The notes under the pieces are model-generated. The model saw only the letters and a program-made list of their open reading frames with translations. It had not been told where the DNA came from and made no database searches. 6,665 bases of DNA from an uncultured Aquabacterium sp. (lineage in GTDB: Bacteria > Pseudomonadota > Gammaproteobacteria > Burkholderiales > Burkholderiaceae_C), in the NCBI GenBank assembly GCA_937923225.1, contig CALAKR010000422.1:1-6665 (forward strand), read 5' to 3'. Both the position numbers and the translations under genes were made by a program. Shown piece by piece: positions 1 through 6,473 of the stretch (positions within the stretch are counted from its first letter, which is position 1; each line of letters begins with the position of its first letter).

Positions 1-2263
1 ACAGCGCTTCGGTGATGAACGGGATGATGGGGTGCGCCAGGCGCAGGATGGCCTCGAGCGTGCGGATCAGCGTGCGGCGCGTGGCGCGCTGCTCGGCCTC
101 GGTGCCGGTCTGGATCTGCACCTTGGCGATCTCCAGGTACCAGTCGCAGTACTCGTCCCACACGAACTGGTATATGGCGTTGGCGACGTTGTCCAGGCGG
201 AACTCGCCGAAGCCCTGTTCCACAGCGGCTTCGACGCGCTGCAGTTCACTGACGATCCACTTGTCGGCCGGGCTGAAGGCCAGGTACTCACCTGTGGCGC
301 AGACGCCCGCGGTGTGGGCCTTCAGGCCGCAATCCTGGCCTTCGCAGTTCATCAGCACGAAGCGCGTGGCGTTCCAGAGCTTGTTGCAGAAGTTGCGGTA
401 GCCCTCGCAGCGCTTGCTGTCGAAGTTGATGCTGCGGCCCAGGCTGGCCAGCGCCGCGAAGGTGAAGCGCAGGGCATCGGCGCCGTAGCCTGGGATGCCT
501 TCCGGGAACTCCTTCTCGGTGTTCTTGCGCACCTTGGGCGCGGTCTCGGGCTTGCGCAGGCCGGTGGTGCGCTTCTCGAGCAACGGGGCCAGCTCGATGC
601 CGTCGATCAGGTCGACCGGGTCCAGCACGTTGCCTTCGGACTTGGACATCTTCTGGCCCTGGGCATCACGCACCAGACCGTGGATGTACACGTGCTTGAA
701 GGGCACCTTGCCGGTGAAGTGCTTGGTCATCATGATCATCCGGGCGACCCAGAAGAAGATGATGTCGTAGCCGGTGACCAGCACGGAAGACGGCAGGAAG
801 AGATCCTGCTCGATGGTCTTCTCAGGCCAGCCCAGGGTGGAGAAGGGGACCAGCGCGGATGAGTACCAGGTGTCCAGCACGTCCTCATCACGGGTCAGAT
901 CGCCCGTGTAGCCGGCGGCCGTGGCCTTGGCGCGGGCCTCTTCTTCGCTGGTGGCCACGAACAGCTCGCCATTCGTGCCGTACCAGGCCGGGATCTGGTG
1001 GCCCCACCACAGCTGGCGGCTGATGCACCAGTCCTGGATGTTCTTCATCCACTGGTTGTAGGTGTTGACCCAGTTCTCGGGCACGAACTTGACCTCGCCA
1101 CTCTCGACCACGTCGATGGCCTGCTGGGCGATGCTCTTGCCCGAGGGGCCGGGCTTGGTCATGGCCACGAACCACTGATCCGTCAGCATGGGCTCGATCA
1201 CCTGGCCGGTACGGTCGCAGATGGGCACCATCAGCTTGTGCTTCTTGACCTCGACCAGCAGGCCGTCGGCTTCGAGTTGGGCCACGATCTTCTTGCGGGC
1301 CACGAAGCGGTCCAGGCCGCGCAGGTCGGCGGGGATGTCGGCCAGGTCGTCGACCACCTTCGCTTCGAGCGTGAAGATGGTGATCATGGGCAGGCTGTGG
1401 CGCAGGCCGACCTGGTAGTCGTTGGTGTCGTGCGCGGGCGTGACCTTGACCACGCCGGTGCCGAATGCCTTGTCGACGTAGTCGTCGGCGATCACAGGCA
1501 CCAGGCGGCCCGTGATGGGCAGGCGCACCTGTTTGCCGATCAGGTGGGTGTAGCGCTCGTCTTCCGGGTGCACCATCACGGCGGTGTCGCCCAGCATGGT
1601 TTCAGGACGGGTGGTGGCCACGACCAGGGTGTCGCTGCTGCCCTCGACGGGGTAGCGGATGTGCCACAGCGAGCCGTCTTCTTCCTCGCTTTCGACCTCC
1701 AGATCCGACACGGCGGACTTGAGGATCGGATCCCAGCTCACCAGGCGCTTGCCGCGGTAGATCAGGCCCTCCTCGTACAGCTTGACGAAGGTGTCGTTGA
1801 CCACGTTCGACAGCTTGTCGTCCATGGTGAAGTACTCGTGGCCCCAACTGACCGAATCACCCATGCGGCGCATCTGGCGGGTGATGGTGGAGCCGCTGTG
1901 CTCCTTCCACTCCCAGATCTTGGCAACGAAGTTCTTGCGGCCCAGGTCATGGCGGCTCTGGCCCTTGTCCTGCAGCTGGCGCTCCACCACGATCTGCGTG
2001 GCGATGCCGGCGTGGTCGGTGCCGGGCACCCACAGGGTGTTGAAGCCGCGCATGCGGTGGTAGCGCGTCAACGAGTCCATGATGGTCTGGTTGAAGGCGT
2101 GGCCCATGTGCAGCGTGCCCGTGACGTTGGGCGGCGGCAGCTGGATGCTGAAGGAGGGCCTGGCCGCGTCCAGCGTGGGCTCGTACAGGCCGCGCTGCTC
2201 CCACAGGGGGCCGTACTTGGCTTCAATGGGGGCGGGATCGAAGGATTTGGCGAGTTCGGTCAT
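1..2263 (-). CDS. valS: Valyl-tRNA synthetase (ValS), N-terminal 754 codons, C-terminus off the left edge
   Basis: Class I aminoacyl-tRNA synthetase that charges tRNA(Val) with valine in the cytoplasm and edits mischarged threonine. The frame is open from the ATG at 2263 to the window edge with no stop. Visible motifs: the HIGH-type signature HMGH at residues 52-55, preceded by [20 protein letters not shown] shortly after; the CP1 editing-domain motifs TTRPET (217-222) and TPAHDTND (275-282); and KMSKS at 538-542 followed by EGN. The anticodon-binding domain starts after this, with [13 protein letters not shown] and WDEYCDWY (702-709). E. coli ValS has about 951 residues, so roughly 200 residues are missing, including the C-terminal coiled-coil arm. 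An in-frame TAA lies four codons before the ATG, so 2263 is the first possible ATG start. No Shine-Dalgarno is visible, and a -10-like TAAAAT sits 6 nt upstream. The gene is divergent from the usp group. Identification is very secure from the motifs. Confidence 0.97.
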   Translation of the reverse strand, partial: MTELAKSFDPAPIEAKYGPLWEQRGLYEPTLDAARPSFSIQLPPPNVTGTLHMGHAFNQTIMDSLTRYHRMRGFNTLWVPGTDHAGIATQIVVERQLQDKGQSRHDLGRKNFVAKIWEWKEHSGSTITRQMRRMGDSVSWGHEYFTMDDKLSNVVNDTFVKLYEEGLIYRGKRLVSWDPILKSAVSDLEVESEEEDGSLWHIRYPVEGSSDTLVVATTRPETMLGDTAVMVHPEDERYTHLIGKQVRLPITGRLVPVIADDYVDKAFGTGVVKVTPAHDTNDYQVGLRHSLPMITIFTLEAKVVDDLADIPADLRGLDRFVARKKIVAQLEADGLLVEVKKHKLMVPICDRTGQVIEPMLTDQWFVAMTKPGPSGKSIAQQAIDVVESGEVKFVPENWVNTYNQWMKNIQDWCISRQLWWGHQIPAWYGTNGELFVATSEEEARAKATAAGYTGDLTRDEDVLDTWYSSALVPFSTLGWPEKTIEQDLFLPSSVLVTGYDIIFFWVARMIMMTKHFTGKVPFKHVYIHGLVRDAQGQKMSKSEGNVLDPVDLIDGIELAPLLEKRTTGLRKPETAPKVRKNTEKEFPEGIPGYGADALRFTFAALASLGRSINFDSKRCEGYRNFCNKLWNATRFVLMNCEGQDCGLKAHTAGVCATGEYLAFSPADKWIVSELQRVEAAVEQGFGEFRLDNVANAIYQFVWDEYCDWYLEIAKVQIQTGTEAEQRATRRTLIRTLEAILRLAHPIIPFITEAL

Positions 2264-2269
2264 CCCGCG

Positions 2270-2275
2270 ATTTTA
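2270..2275 (-). promoter_or_regulatory. -10-like hexamer directly before valS, possible leaderless start
   Basis: On the minus strand TAAAAT matches the sigma70 -10 consensus TATAAT at 5 of 6 positions and is followed by six bases (CGCGGG) and then the valS ATG. A transcript started at the usual distance would begin at or within a base of the A of the start codon. No good -35 is visible 16-18 bp upstream; the sequence there is GC-rich. The call therefore rests on the -10, its exact spacing and the absence of a ribosome binding site. It could be chance AT-richness favouring an unstructured start. Confidence 0.35.
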
Positions 2276-2361
2276 GGCGGCGAAGCCATTCCCCGGCGCA
2301 CTACCACCGGATTGCGATGCCTCAAGGTATTGAAAGGTTCATCCGCGCTGTCAAGGTGGGT

Positions 2362-2392
2362 TTTACACAGGGGGATCCCATGGCACTAAGAT
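2362..2392 (+). promoter_or_regulatory. Weak candidate sigma70-type promoter for the usp group
   Basis: TTTACA (2362-2367, 5 of 6 to TTGACA) and TAAGAT (2387-2392, 4 of 6 to TATAAT) are separated by 19 bp, longer than the preferred 17. This would give a leader of about 55-60 nt before the usp start at 2457. It is the best-looking pair I found in the 193-bp spacer, but both the spacing and the -10 are poor, so the true promoter may be elsewhere or use an alternative sigma factor. I saw no clear activator half-sites or inverted repeat beside it. Confidence 0.22.
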
Positions 2393-2441
2393 GGGCTTGC
2401 AAGGTCAGTCAAGAGGCCCTGCGCCGCAGCAAGATCTTCAG

Positions 2442-2447
2442 AAGGAG
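2442..2447 (+). promoter_or_regulatory. Ribosome binding site that fixes the usp start
   Basis: AAGGAG lies 9 nt before the ATG at 2457. It decides between that ATG and an in-frame ATG 22 codons upstream at 2391, which has no comparable site and would add residues unlike the Usp fold. Confidence 0.8.
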
Positions 2448-2456
2448 ACACAGCCC

Positions 2457-2903
2457 ATGTTCGAACACATCCTGGTTCCGGTGGATGGCGGCGATCTGTC
2501 GGACAAGTGCATCGAGCACAGCATCGGCCTGGCCAAGATGCTGGGCGCCTCGATCACCGGCTTCACGGTCGAGCCCCCTCTGCCGCCACTGGTGGTCGAG
2601 CAGATGGCCGTGCCCTATTACGTCGAGACCTCCAAGGAGCACCAGGAGCGCTGCGAGGCCCATGCACGCGAAGTGCTCAAGGCCTTTGCCGACCGGGCCG
2701 TGGCCGCTGGCGTGCCGTTTGACGGGCAGTTCATGGTCTCGGACAACGTGCAGCAGGCCATCGTGGACATCGCCCAGCGGCAGAAGTGCGACCTGATCGT
2801 GATGGCCACGCATGGCCGGCATGGGCTCGATGCATTGATCAACGGGTCCCTGACCAAAAGCGTGCTTTCGCACAGCCAGGTGCCCCTGCTGGTGCTGCAC
2901 TGA
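2457..2903 (+). CDS. Universal stress protein, UspA family, 148 aa
   Basis: Small soluble cytoplasmic protein of the universal stress family, which is associated with stress, starvation or stationary phase and often binds ATP. The length (148 aa) is typical of a single-domain Usp. It opens with the family's first strand and acidic residue, ILVPVDGG (residues 5-12, Asp10). It ends with the strand CDLIVMATHG (111-120), then the nucleotide-binding loop G120-RH-G123 and G130-S131, and finishes with VPLLVLH, the usual last beta strand. The G-x2-G-(6)-GS spacing is shorter than the nine-residue spacing of the MJ0577 type but fits the UspA-like form. ATP binding is therefore likely but not certain. 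It has a strong ribosome binding site and lies 51 nt upstream of a DUF883 gene on the same strand, so co-transcription is plausible. Its trigger and partners cannot be read from the sequence. Confidence 0.93.
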   Translation: MFEHILVPVDGGDLSDKCIEHSIGLAKMLGASITGFTVEPPLPPLVVEQMAVPYYVETSKEHQERCEAHAREVLKAFADRAVAAGVPFDGQFMVSDNVQQAIVDIAQRQKCDLIVMATHGRHGLDALINGSLTKSVLSHSQVPLLVLH

Positions 2904-2942
2904 CCAGCGCTTTCATATTCCAACGTTTTATTACCCTAGAAA

Positions 2943-2948
2943 AAGGAG
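2943..2948 (+). promoter_or_regulatory. Strong ribosome binding site of the DUF883 gene
   Basis: AAGGAG, within a run of five A's, sits 6 nt before the ATG at 2955. The 51-nt gap before it is distinctly AT-rich compared with its surroundings, so an internal promoter there is possible, but no -35/-10 pair is convincing. Confidence 0.8.
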
Positions 2949-2954
2949 CTCCAG

Positions 2955-3263
2955 ATGAGTGATACCGCCGAACACCGCGAAAAGCTGATGGCCGATCTGA
3001 AATTGGTCGTGTCCGATGCCGAGGCCCTGCTGCAGGCCACCGCTGGCCAGGCCGGCGAAGGCGTGGCTGAACTGCGTGCGCGCGTGCAGGCCAGCCTGAG
3101 CCAGGCCAAGGATGGCCTGATCCATGTGCAGCACGCAGTGGTTGAAAAAGCCAAGGCCACGGCCAAGGCCACCGACGAGTACGTGCACGAGAACCCCTGG
3201 TCCTCCGTGGGCATCGCCGCCGGCGTGGGCCTGCTGGTCGGCCTGCTGATCGGGCGCCGCTGA
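2955..3263 (+). CDS. DUF883 (YqjD/ElaB/YgaM-type) tail-anchored membrane protein, 102 aa
   Basis: Member of the DUF883 family. In E. coli, YqjD and ElaB are inner-membrane proteins with a C-terminal anchor whose N-terminal part associates with ribosomes in stationary phase. Residues 1-75 are charged, helical and alanine-rich, probably amphipathic or coiled-coil. The family signature follows: TDEYVHENPW (73-82) and then one transmembrane helix (about 83-100) ending in Arg-Arg. That helix has glycines at 86, 90, 92, 96 and 100, a glycine-zipper pattern that suits helix packing. The length is normal for the family. The next gene starts 2 nt after its stop, so the two are almost certainly translated together. 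The local order DUF883, YqjE-like, YqjK-like matches yqjD-yqjE-yqjK of E. coli. Ribosome binding here is an inference from homology only. Confidence 0.9.
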   Translation: MSDTAEHREKLMADLKLVVSDAEALLQATAGQAGEGVAELRARVQASLSQAKDGLIHVQHAVVEKAKATAKATDEYVHENPWSSVGIAAGVGLLVGLLIGRR

Positions 3264-3265
3264 CC

Positions 3266-3712
3266 GTGGCGGGAGAGACCCCTCCGCCGATCTCGCCCCC
3301 GCCCTTGACCGGTGGCCTGTGGGCCTCCGCCCAGAACCTGCTGGCCACGGTGATCGCCATCGTGCAGACGCGGGTGGAGCTTGCTGCTGTCGAGCTGGAA
3401 GAGGAAAAGCGCCGCCTGCTGGCCGTGATGGGCTGGGGGGCGGTGGCCGTGCTGATGGCCTGCTTCAGCCTGGTGTTCCTGGCCTTGTTCATCACCGTGC
3501 TGTTCTGGGATGACCGCGTGTTGGTGCTGGGGTCGATCACCGTGCTGTTCCTGGTGATCGGTGGCCTGGCCTGGCAACGGGTGGGCAAGTTGCTCACTGG
3601 CTCGGGCGGCCTGTTGTCGGCCAGCATCGCCGAGCTCGAGGGTGACCGCAAGGCCCTGGCCGAGGCAGCCGCGCGCGTCTCCGGCCAGGCCAAACCGCCA
3701 ACGCAGGAGTGA
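3266..3712 (+). CDS. yqjE: YqjE-like membrane protein (DUF1469, annotated as 'phage holin family'), 148 aa, GTG start
   Basis: Small inner-membrane protein of the YqjE/DUF1469 family. Databases often label the family as a phage holin superfamily member, but the setting here is an ordinary chromosomal operon and not a prophage. A proline-rich start (residues 6-13) leads to an amphipathic helix with the family-typical TRVELAAVELEEEKRRL (35-51). Two transmembrane segments follow (about 52-80 and 85-104), separated by a short polar turn WDDR, with a charged helical tail after them. The GTG at 3266 lies 2 nt after the DUF883 stop and has no good ribosome binding site, so translation probably depends on coupling to the upstream gene. 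The next gene's binding site overlaps its last codons. The molecular role is unknown; a structural or scaffolding partner of the DUF883 protein is an inference from conserved order. Confidence 0.87.
   Translation: MAGETPPPISPPPLTGGLWASAQNLLATVIAIVQTRVELAAVELEEEKRRLLAVMGWGAVAVLMACFSLVFLALFITVLFWDDRVLVLGSITVLFLVIGGLAWQRVGKLLTGSGGLLSASIAELEGDRKALAEAAARVSGQAKPPTQE
3705..3709 (+). promoter_or_regulatory. Ribosome binding site of the YqjK-like gene, inside the end of the YqjE-like gene
   Basis: AGGAG lies 10 nt before the ATG at 3720 and overlaps the last codons of the upstream gene. This supports the start at 3720 over longer in-frame versions that would run deep into the YqjE-like gene. Confidence 0.7.
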
Positions 3713-3719
3713 GCCCATC

Positions 3720-4010
3720 ATGTTGACCGATGAGCAACTGGCGCTCAAGAAGCGCTACCTGCAACTGCACAGTGCGTTGTTGCGCCACAACCTGGCGGAG
3801 CAGGTCACCCAGACGCTGTCACCGGTGGCCACTGTCCAGCAGCGGCTGCATGTCGCCAGCACGTGGGCGCGTGCGCACCCCATGCTGTTGGGGGGCGCAG
3901 CGTTGGCGCTGGTGTTCTGGCGGCCACGCAGCCTGAACCTGTTGGCGCAGCGCGGCCTGTGGCTGTGGCAGACCTGGCAACGGGTGCAGGCGCTGCGCGG
4001 GCCGCGCTGA
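3720..4010 (+). CDS. yqjK: YqjK-like small protein, 96 aa
   Basis: Small protein resembling the YqjK family, which follows yqjE in E. coli and many other proteobacteria. The N-terminal half (residues 1-50) is polar and helical, starting LTDEQLALKKRYLQLHSALLR in outline, with a basic cluster. A hydrophobic stretch at 54-68 (after ARAHP) could be a single membrane helix, and a basic, tryptophan-rich amphipathic tail follows (residues 69-96). The gene starts 7 nt after the stop of the YqjE-like gene and ends the rightward group, facing the M48 gene. The family name rests on position, size and overall layout more than on a distinctive motif. Function is unknown. Confidence 0.75.
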   Translation: MLTDEQLALKKRYLQLHSALLRHNLAEQVTQTLSPVATVQQRLHVASTWARAHPMLLGGAALALVFWRPRSLNLLAQRGLWLWQTWQRVQALRGPR

Positions 4011-4030
4011 TCCATCCAGGTCATTTCAGT

Positions 4031-4042
4031 CTGTCATGACAG
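4031..4042. repeat. Perfect 12-bp palindrome in the convergent spacer
   Basis: CTGTCATGACAG reads the same on both strands. It sits between two convergent genes, 20 bp after the YqjK-like stop, and has no T-tract. As RNA it could form only a 4-bp stem, so a protein site or chance is as likely as a terminator. Confidence 0.45.
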
Positions 4043-4050
4043 CCTGCGGC

Positions 4051-4076
4051 GGGCCAGCGTGCTTCAGCGCTGGTCC
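4051..4076. terminator. Hairpin at the end of the M48 gene, possible bidirectional terminator without a T-tract
   Basis: GGGCCAGCG (4051-4059) and CGCTGGTCC (4068-4076) pair as a 9-bp stem with one G-U pair around an 8-nt loop. The hairpin overlaps the M48 stop codon (4064-4066) and follows the YqjK-like stop by 40 bp. A convergent junction is a natural place for a shared terminator. Neither strand has a U-run after the stem, so intrinsic termination would be weak and Rho-dependent termination is an alternative. Confidence 0.3.
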
Positions 4077-5188
4077 GCCTCCTTGAAGCGCGCGATGCGC
4101 TCTGCATCGGCCGGATGGCTGCTGAAGGCGATGCCGAAGTCATCTTCGTCGTCGCCCTCGTCTTCCCTGTCTGACGAGTCTTCCTCGGGAGCCTTGGCGC
4201 CGTCCTTGGTCTTCTTGTCATCCTCTTCAGGGAGCGGGCGGCGTCGGTACGCGGCCAGCTCTTCGAACAGGCCGGCCATCACGGAGGGCCGGATGTTGTT
4301 GGCCCGCAGCAGCTCGATGGAGGCGTCATCCGCCTCGCGCTCGAAATCGCGTGAATAAGCCATGTGGCCCAGCAGGGCCGGCGTGGCCGCCAGCACCTGG
4401 CTGAAATCCCCGAAGGCCACGCTGGCCGCAGCGCCCAGCAGGCCAGACTGCACCAGCAGGCGCATGGAATGCCGGTGCTGGACATGGCCCAGCTCGTGGG
4501 CGAACACGCCCACCAGCACCTCGTCGCGCCCCTTGAACAGCTTGACCAACTGGTCGGTGAACACCAGGCTGCCGTCGGGCAGCGCAAAGGCGTTGGGGCC
4601 GATGCGCGCATGGCGGAAGTGGATCTTGACGGGCAGGGCTGGCGTGCCAGGGGGCTGGGCCGACTGCCACCGCGCCTGCGCCTGCAGGAACAGCGCGCGC
4701 AGGCGTTCCTGTTCGGCCTTGGGCAACTTGCTGGGATGCAGCCAGGTTTCTTCCACCGAGCGCATGGCGATCTCGCCGACCTGCTGATCGACCGAGCGGG
4801 GCATCACGGCCATCACGCCGCGGCTGGCCAGGGGCAGCCCCCACAGGTAGCCGGCCGCACAGAGCGCCAGCAGCACGACCACGGCCACACCTACCAGGCG
4901 CCAGCTTTGCTGTACCTGCACCACCCAGCCTTCGCCGATGTGGTGGTGACGGGCCCATTGGTCCCATTCGGCAGGGGCACGGGCATGCAGGGCACCGCCA
5001 TCCGGCAACTGGGCGATGCGGGCGCCATGCCGGGTGCGCTCGGGCCAGCGGATCTCCCGCAGCGGGATCTGGCTGCTCACGGCCGCGCCAGTGAGCTGCA
5101 GCATGTCGCCATGCACGCTCAACTCGACGGGGATGGCCTGCGCGTGCTGGCCGTCGAAGTAGTCGGCGATCAGGGGTGTGTCGGCCAT
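4064..5188 (-). CDS. Membrane-anchored M48 family zinc metallopeptidase, 374 aa
   Basis: Zinc endopeptidase of the M48 (HtpX/Ste24/Oma1) clan. Residues 1-90 form a small polar N-terminal domain without a signal peptide. One transmembrane helix lies at about 97-119, and the protease domain follows. The zinc-binding motif is HELGH at 231-235 (His231, Glu232, His235). The third ligand is Glu285 in the motif SRDFEREADDAS. The family's late SSHPADAERI motif is at 357-366. All catalytic residues are present, so it should be active. If the N-terminus is cytoplasmic, the protease domain faces the periplasm. Residues 321-350 are a low-complexity, strongly acidic insert between the third ligand and the SSHP motif. 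The start at 5188 lies 30 nt after the stop of the YjgN-type gene, with only a weak AGGA close to the ATG, so the two are probably one operon. It resembles the many uncharacterised M48 proteases of Burkholderiales; the substrate is unknown. Confidence 0.93.
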   Translation of the reverse strand: MADTPLIADYFDGQHAQAIPVELSVHGDMLQLTGAAVSSQIPLREIRWPERTRHGARIAQLPDGGALHARAPAEWDQWARHHHIGEGWVVQVQQSWRLVGVAVVVLLALCAAGYLWGLPLASRGVMAVMPRSVDQQVGEIAMRSVEETWLHPSKLPKAEQERLRALFLQAQARWQSAQPPGTPALPVKIHFRHARIGPNAFALPDGSLVFTDQLVKLFKGRDEVLVGVFAHELGHVQHRHSMRLLVQSGLLGAAASVAFGDFSQVLAATPALLGHMAYSRDFEREADDASIELLRANNIRPSVMAGLFEELAAYRRRPLPEEDDKKTKDGAKAPEEDSSDREDEGDDEDDFGIAFSSHPADAERIARFKEADQR

Positions 5189-5218
5189 GTCCTGCTCAAG
5201 TAACGCACCAACAAGGGC

Positions 5219-6424
5219 TCACAGCCCGAAGTCGATGCCAGCCATGTCCACGGCCGCGTCGCCCGCGCCCTCGCGGTGCTGCGCCGCCTTCGGGCGCGAC
5301 ACCAGGGTGTCCAGATCGATGCGGGCGTGCACGGTCAGGGCCTGCAGGCGCAACCGTGCCATGGCGATGGCGGCGAAGGGCCAGTAGAACCCGAGCGTGA
5401 GCACCATCAGCGTCCAGTTGATCAGCGTCTGCTTGAACAGGGGGCCAAAGCCCAGGTGGCTCTTGAAGCGCAGGTCGCGGCTGCCGGTCTGTGTCCAGAC
5501 CAGGTTCTGCATGCGCGATTGCCAGTAGGGGATGGGCACCGCGTAGATGGCCACGATCACGGCGAACACCACCGGTGCGAGCAGTGGCGAGGCCATCCAG
5601 GAGGCGCCGGGCCGGCTGCCCTCCACGATGCCTGCCGCCAGCAAGACGGCCACCAGCGTGCTGCCCAGCACCGCCACGGCGATGGTCACGCCTGCCGTCT
5701 TGGCGAACACCTTGAACACATCGCCAAAGCTGACGCGGAACTCCGTGTGCACCTGGCCGTAGACGTAGTTCTCGTGCTGGTACTTCTTGAATCGGTAGAA
5801 GATGTAGGGGCCTGCAGCCACGTAGGCCAGGGACATCAGGACGGCGCCGCCGATGATGCCTGCGGTATTGCGGGTGACGATCAGGCCTATGCCCGCCGCA
5901 ATGGCTGCGATCAGGATCAGCGCCGGGATGGCAAAAACCAGGTAGACGCCCTTCATGGAGCCTGTGAACTGAAAGCGCAGCCCGCGCCAGCTGGTGTTGG
6001 CCAGCCGGAACTGCAGCGAGGCACGCAACAGCGCCGGCCACACGGCCATGAAGATGAGGCCGGCGATACCGCCTGCGGTGGGGGATACGCTGGACGCCAT
6101 GTTGTAGGCGATGAACAGTGCGCCCACCAGCAGGAAGCCGCGCAGCATGCGCTTGGGATCGCCGTGGAAATCCAGCGCATGGCCAGCCACGTGCGTGTTG
6201 CCGTAGAAGTAGCGGAACTTGCGCACCCGGGCCCAGGGGTAGTACAGCCCGAAAGTGACCAGTGTGAGCAGCAGGTTGACGATCCAGATGCGGAAGTACT
6301 CGCTGCCCGACCCGGTGAACTCGACCGGATAGCGCTGGGTGGGGCGCGCCTGGCCTGGGTTGTCGGTGATGAGGGGCGACGCCTGGGCGTCACCCAGAGC
6401 GCCTGGCTGGCTGGGGTGCGGCAT
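5219..6424 (-). CDS. yjgN: YjgN/DUF898 family polytopic inner-membrane protein, 401 aa
   Basis: Inner-membrane protein of the YjgN (DUF898) family, whose function is unknown. After a polar N-terminal 30 residues comes the family pattern: YPVEFTGSGSEYFRIW (32-47), LVTFGLYYPWARVRKFRYFYGNT (55-77 in outline) and SWRGLRFQFTG (145-155). I count seven or eight hydrophobic segments, at about 43-63, 95-113, 117-135, 160-182, 189-210, 240-265, 281-300 and 332-354. The turn motif TFGLYYPWA near residue 57 recurs as TLGFYWPFA near 343, suggesting an internal repeat. The C-terminus is a polar linker ending in the hydrophobic, acidic tail DMAGIDFGL. I chose the ATG at 6424 because AAGGGAG lies 8 nt before it; a TTG two codons upstream would leave only 2 nt. 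The M48 protease gene follows after 30 nt. Family assignment is secure, while the role (transporter, scaffold or protease partner) is open. Confidence 0.9.
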   Translation of the reverse strand: MPHPSQPGALGDAQASPLITDNPGQARPTQRYPVEFTGSGSEYFRIWIVNLLLTLVTFGLYYPWARVRKFRYFYGNTHVAGHALDFHGDPKRMLRGFLLVGALFIAYNMASSVSPTAGGIAGLIFMAVWPALLRASLQFRLANTSWRGLRFQFTGSMKGVYLVFAIPALILIAAIAAGIGLIVTRNTAGIIGGAVLMSLAYVAAGPYIFYRFKKYQHENYVYGQVHTEFRVSFGDVFKVFAKTAGVTIAVAVLGSTLVAVLLAAGIVEGSRPGASWMASPLLAPVVFAVIVAIYAVPIPYWQSRMQNLVWTQTGSRDLRFKSHLGFGPLFKQTLINWTLMVLTLGFYWPFAAIAMARLRLQALTVHARIDLDTLVSRPKAAQHREGAGDAAVDMAGIDFGL

Positions 6425-6432
6425 GAACAACT

Positions 6433-6439
6433 CTCCCTT
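6433..6439 (-). promoter_or_regulatory. Ribosome binding site that fixes the YjgN-type start
   Basis: AAGGGAG on the minus strand lies 8 nt before the ATG at 6424. It argues against the in-frame TTG at 6430 as the start. Confidence 0.7.
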
Positions 6440-6473
6440 GAGTGCCTGTGAATATTTGTGTCCGGTGGCGAAA

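Noticed and set aside
998..2389. A 463-codon open frame on the plus strand opposite valS.
   Set aside because: It is a shadow of valS in GC-rich DNA. Its translation is rich in His, Gly, Ala, Asp and Val with no domain, and the minus strand carries an unmistakable synthetase.
2391..2456. Upstream in-frame start that would lengthen the Usp by 22 residues.
   Set aside because: The extra residues do not fit the family, whose proteins start just before the ILVPVDG strand, and AAGGAG is placed for the ATG at 2457.
3266..3712. Prophage or lysis function suggested by the 'phage holin family' label of the YqjE-like protein.
   Set aside because: No endolysin, spanin or phage structural gene is nearby, and the order matches the chromosomal yqjD-yqjE-yqjK group.
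3570..3986. Exact 14-base direct repeat CCTGGCAACGGGTG at 3570-3583 and 3973-3986.
   Set aside because: Both copies encode WQRV in frame within coding regions of biased codon use. Two copies of this length with no flanking similarity look like chance or weak paralogy, not a mobile element or att site.
4364..5203. A 279-codon plus-strand frame opposite the M48 gene.
   Set aside because: Composition is typical of antisense shadow (His, Gln, Gly, Ala rich) and the minus strand has a complete M48 protease with zinc ligands.
6425..6430. TTG start two codons upstream for the YjgN-type protein.
   Set aside because: The SD would be only 2 nt away from it, whereas the ATG at 6424 has an 8-nt spacing.
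5276..6451. A 391-codon plus-strand frame opposite the YjgN-type gene.
   Set aside because: It has no hydrophobic or domain pattern and begins inside the opposing gene; the minus-strand product is a clear DUF898 membrane protein.
6447..6462. Possible LexA (SOS) box before uvrD beginning CTGT.
   Set aside because: The second half reads GTGT and not ACAG after eight bases, so the CTGT-N8-ACAG pattern is not met.
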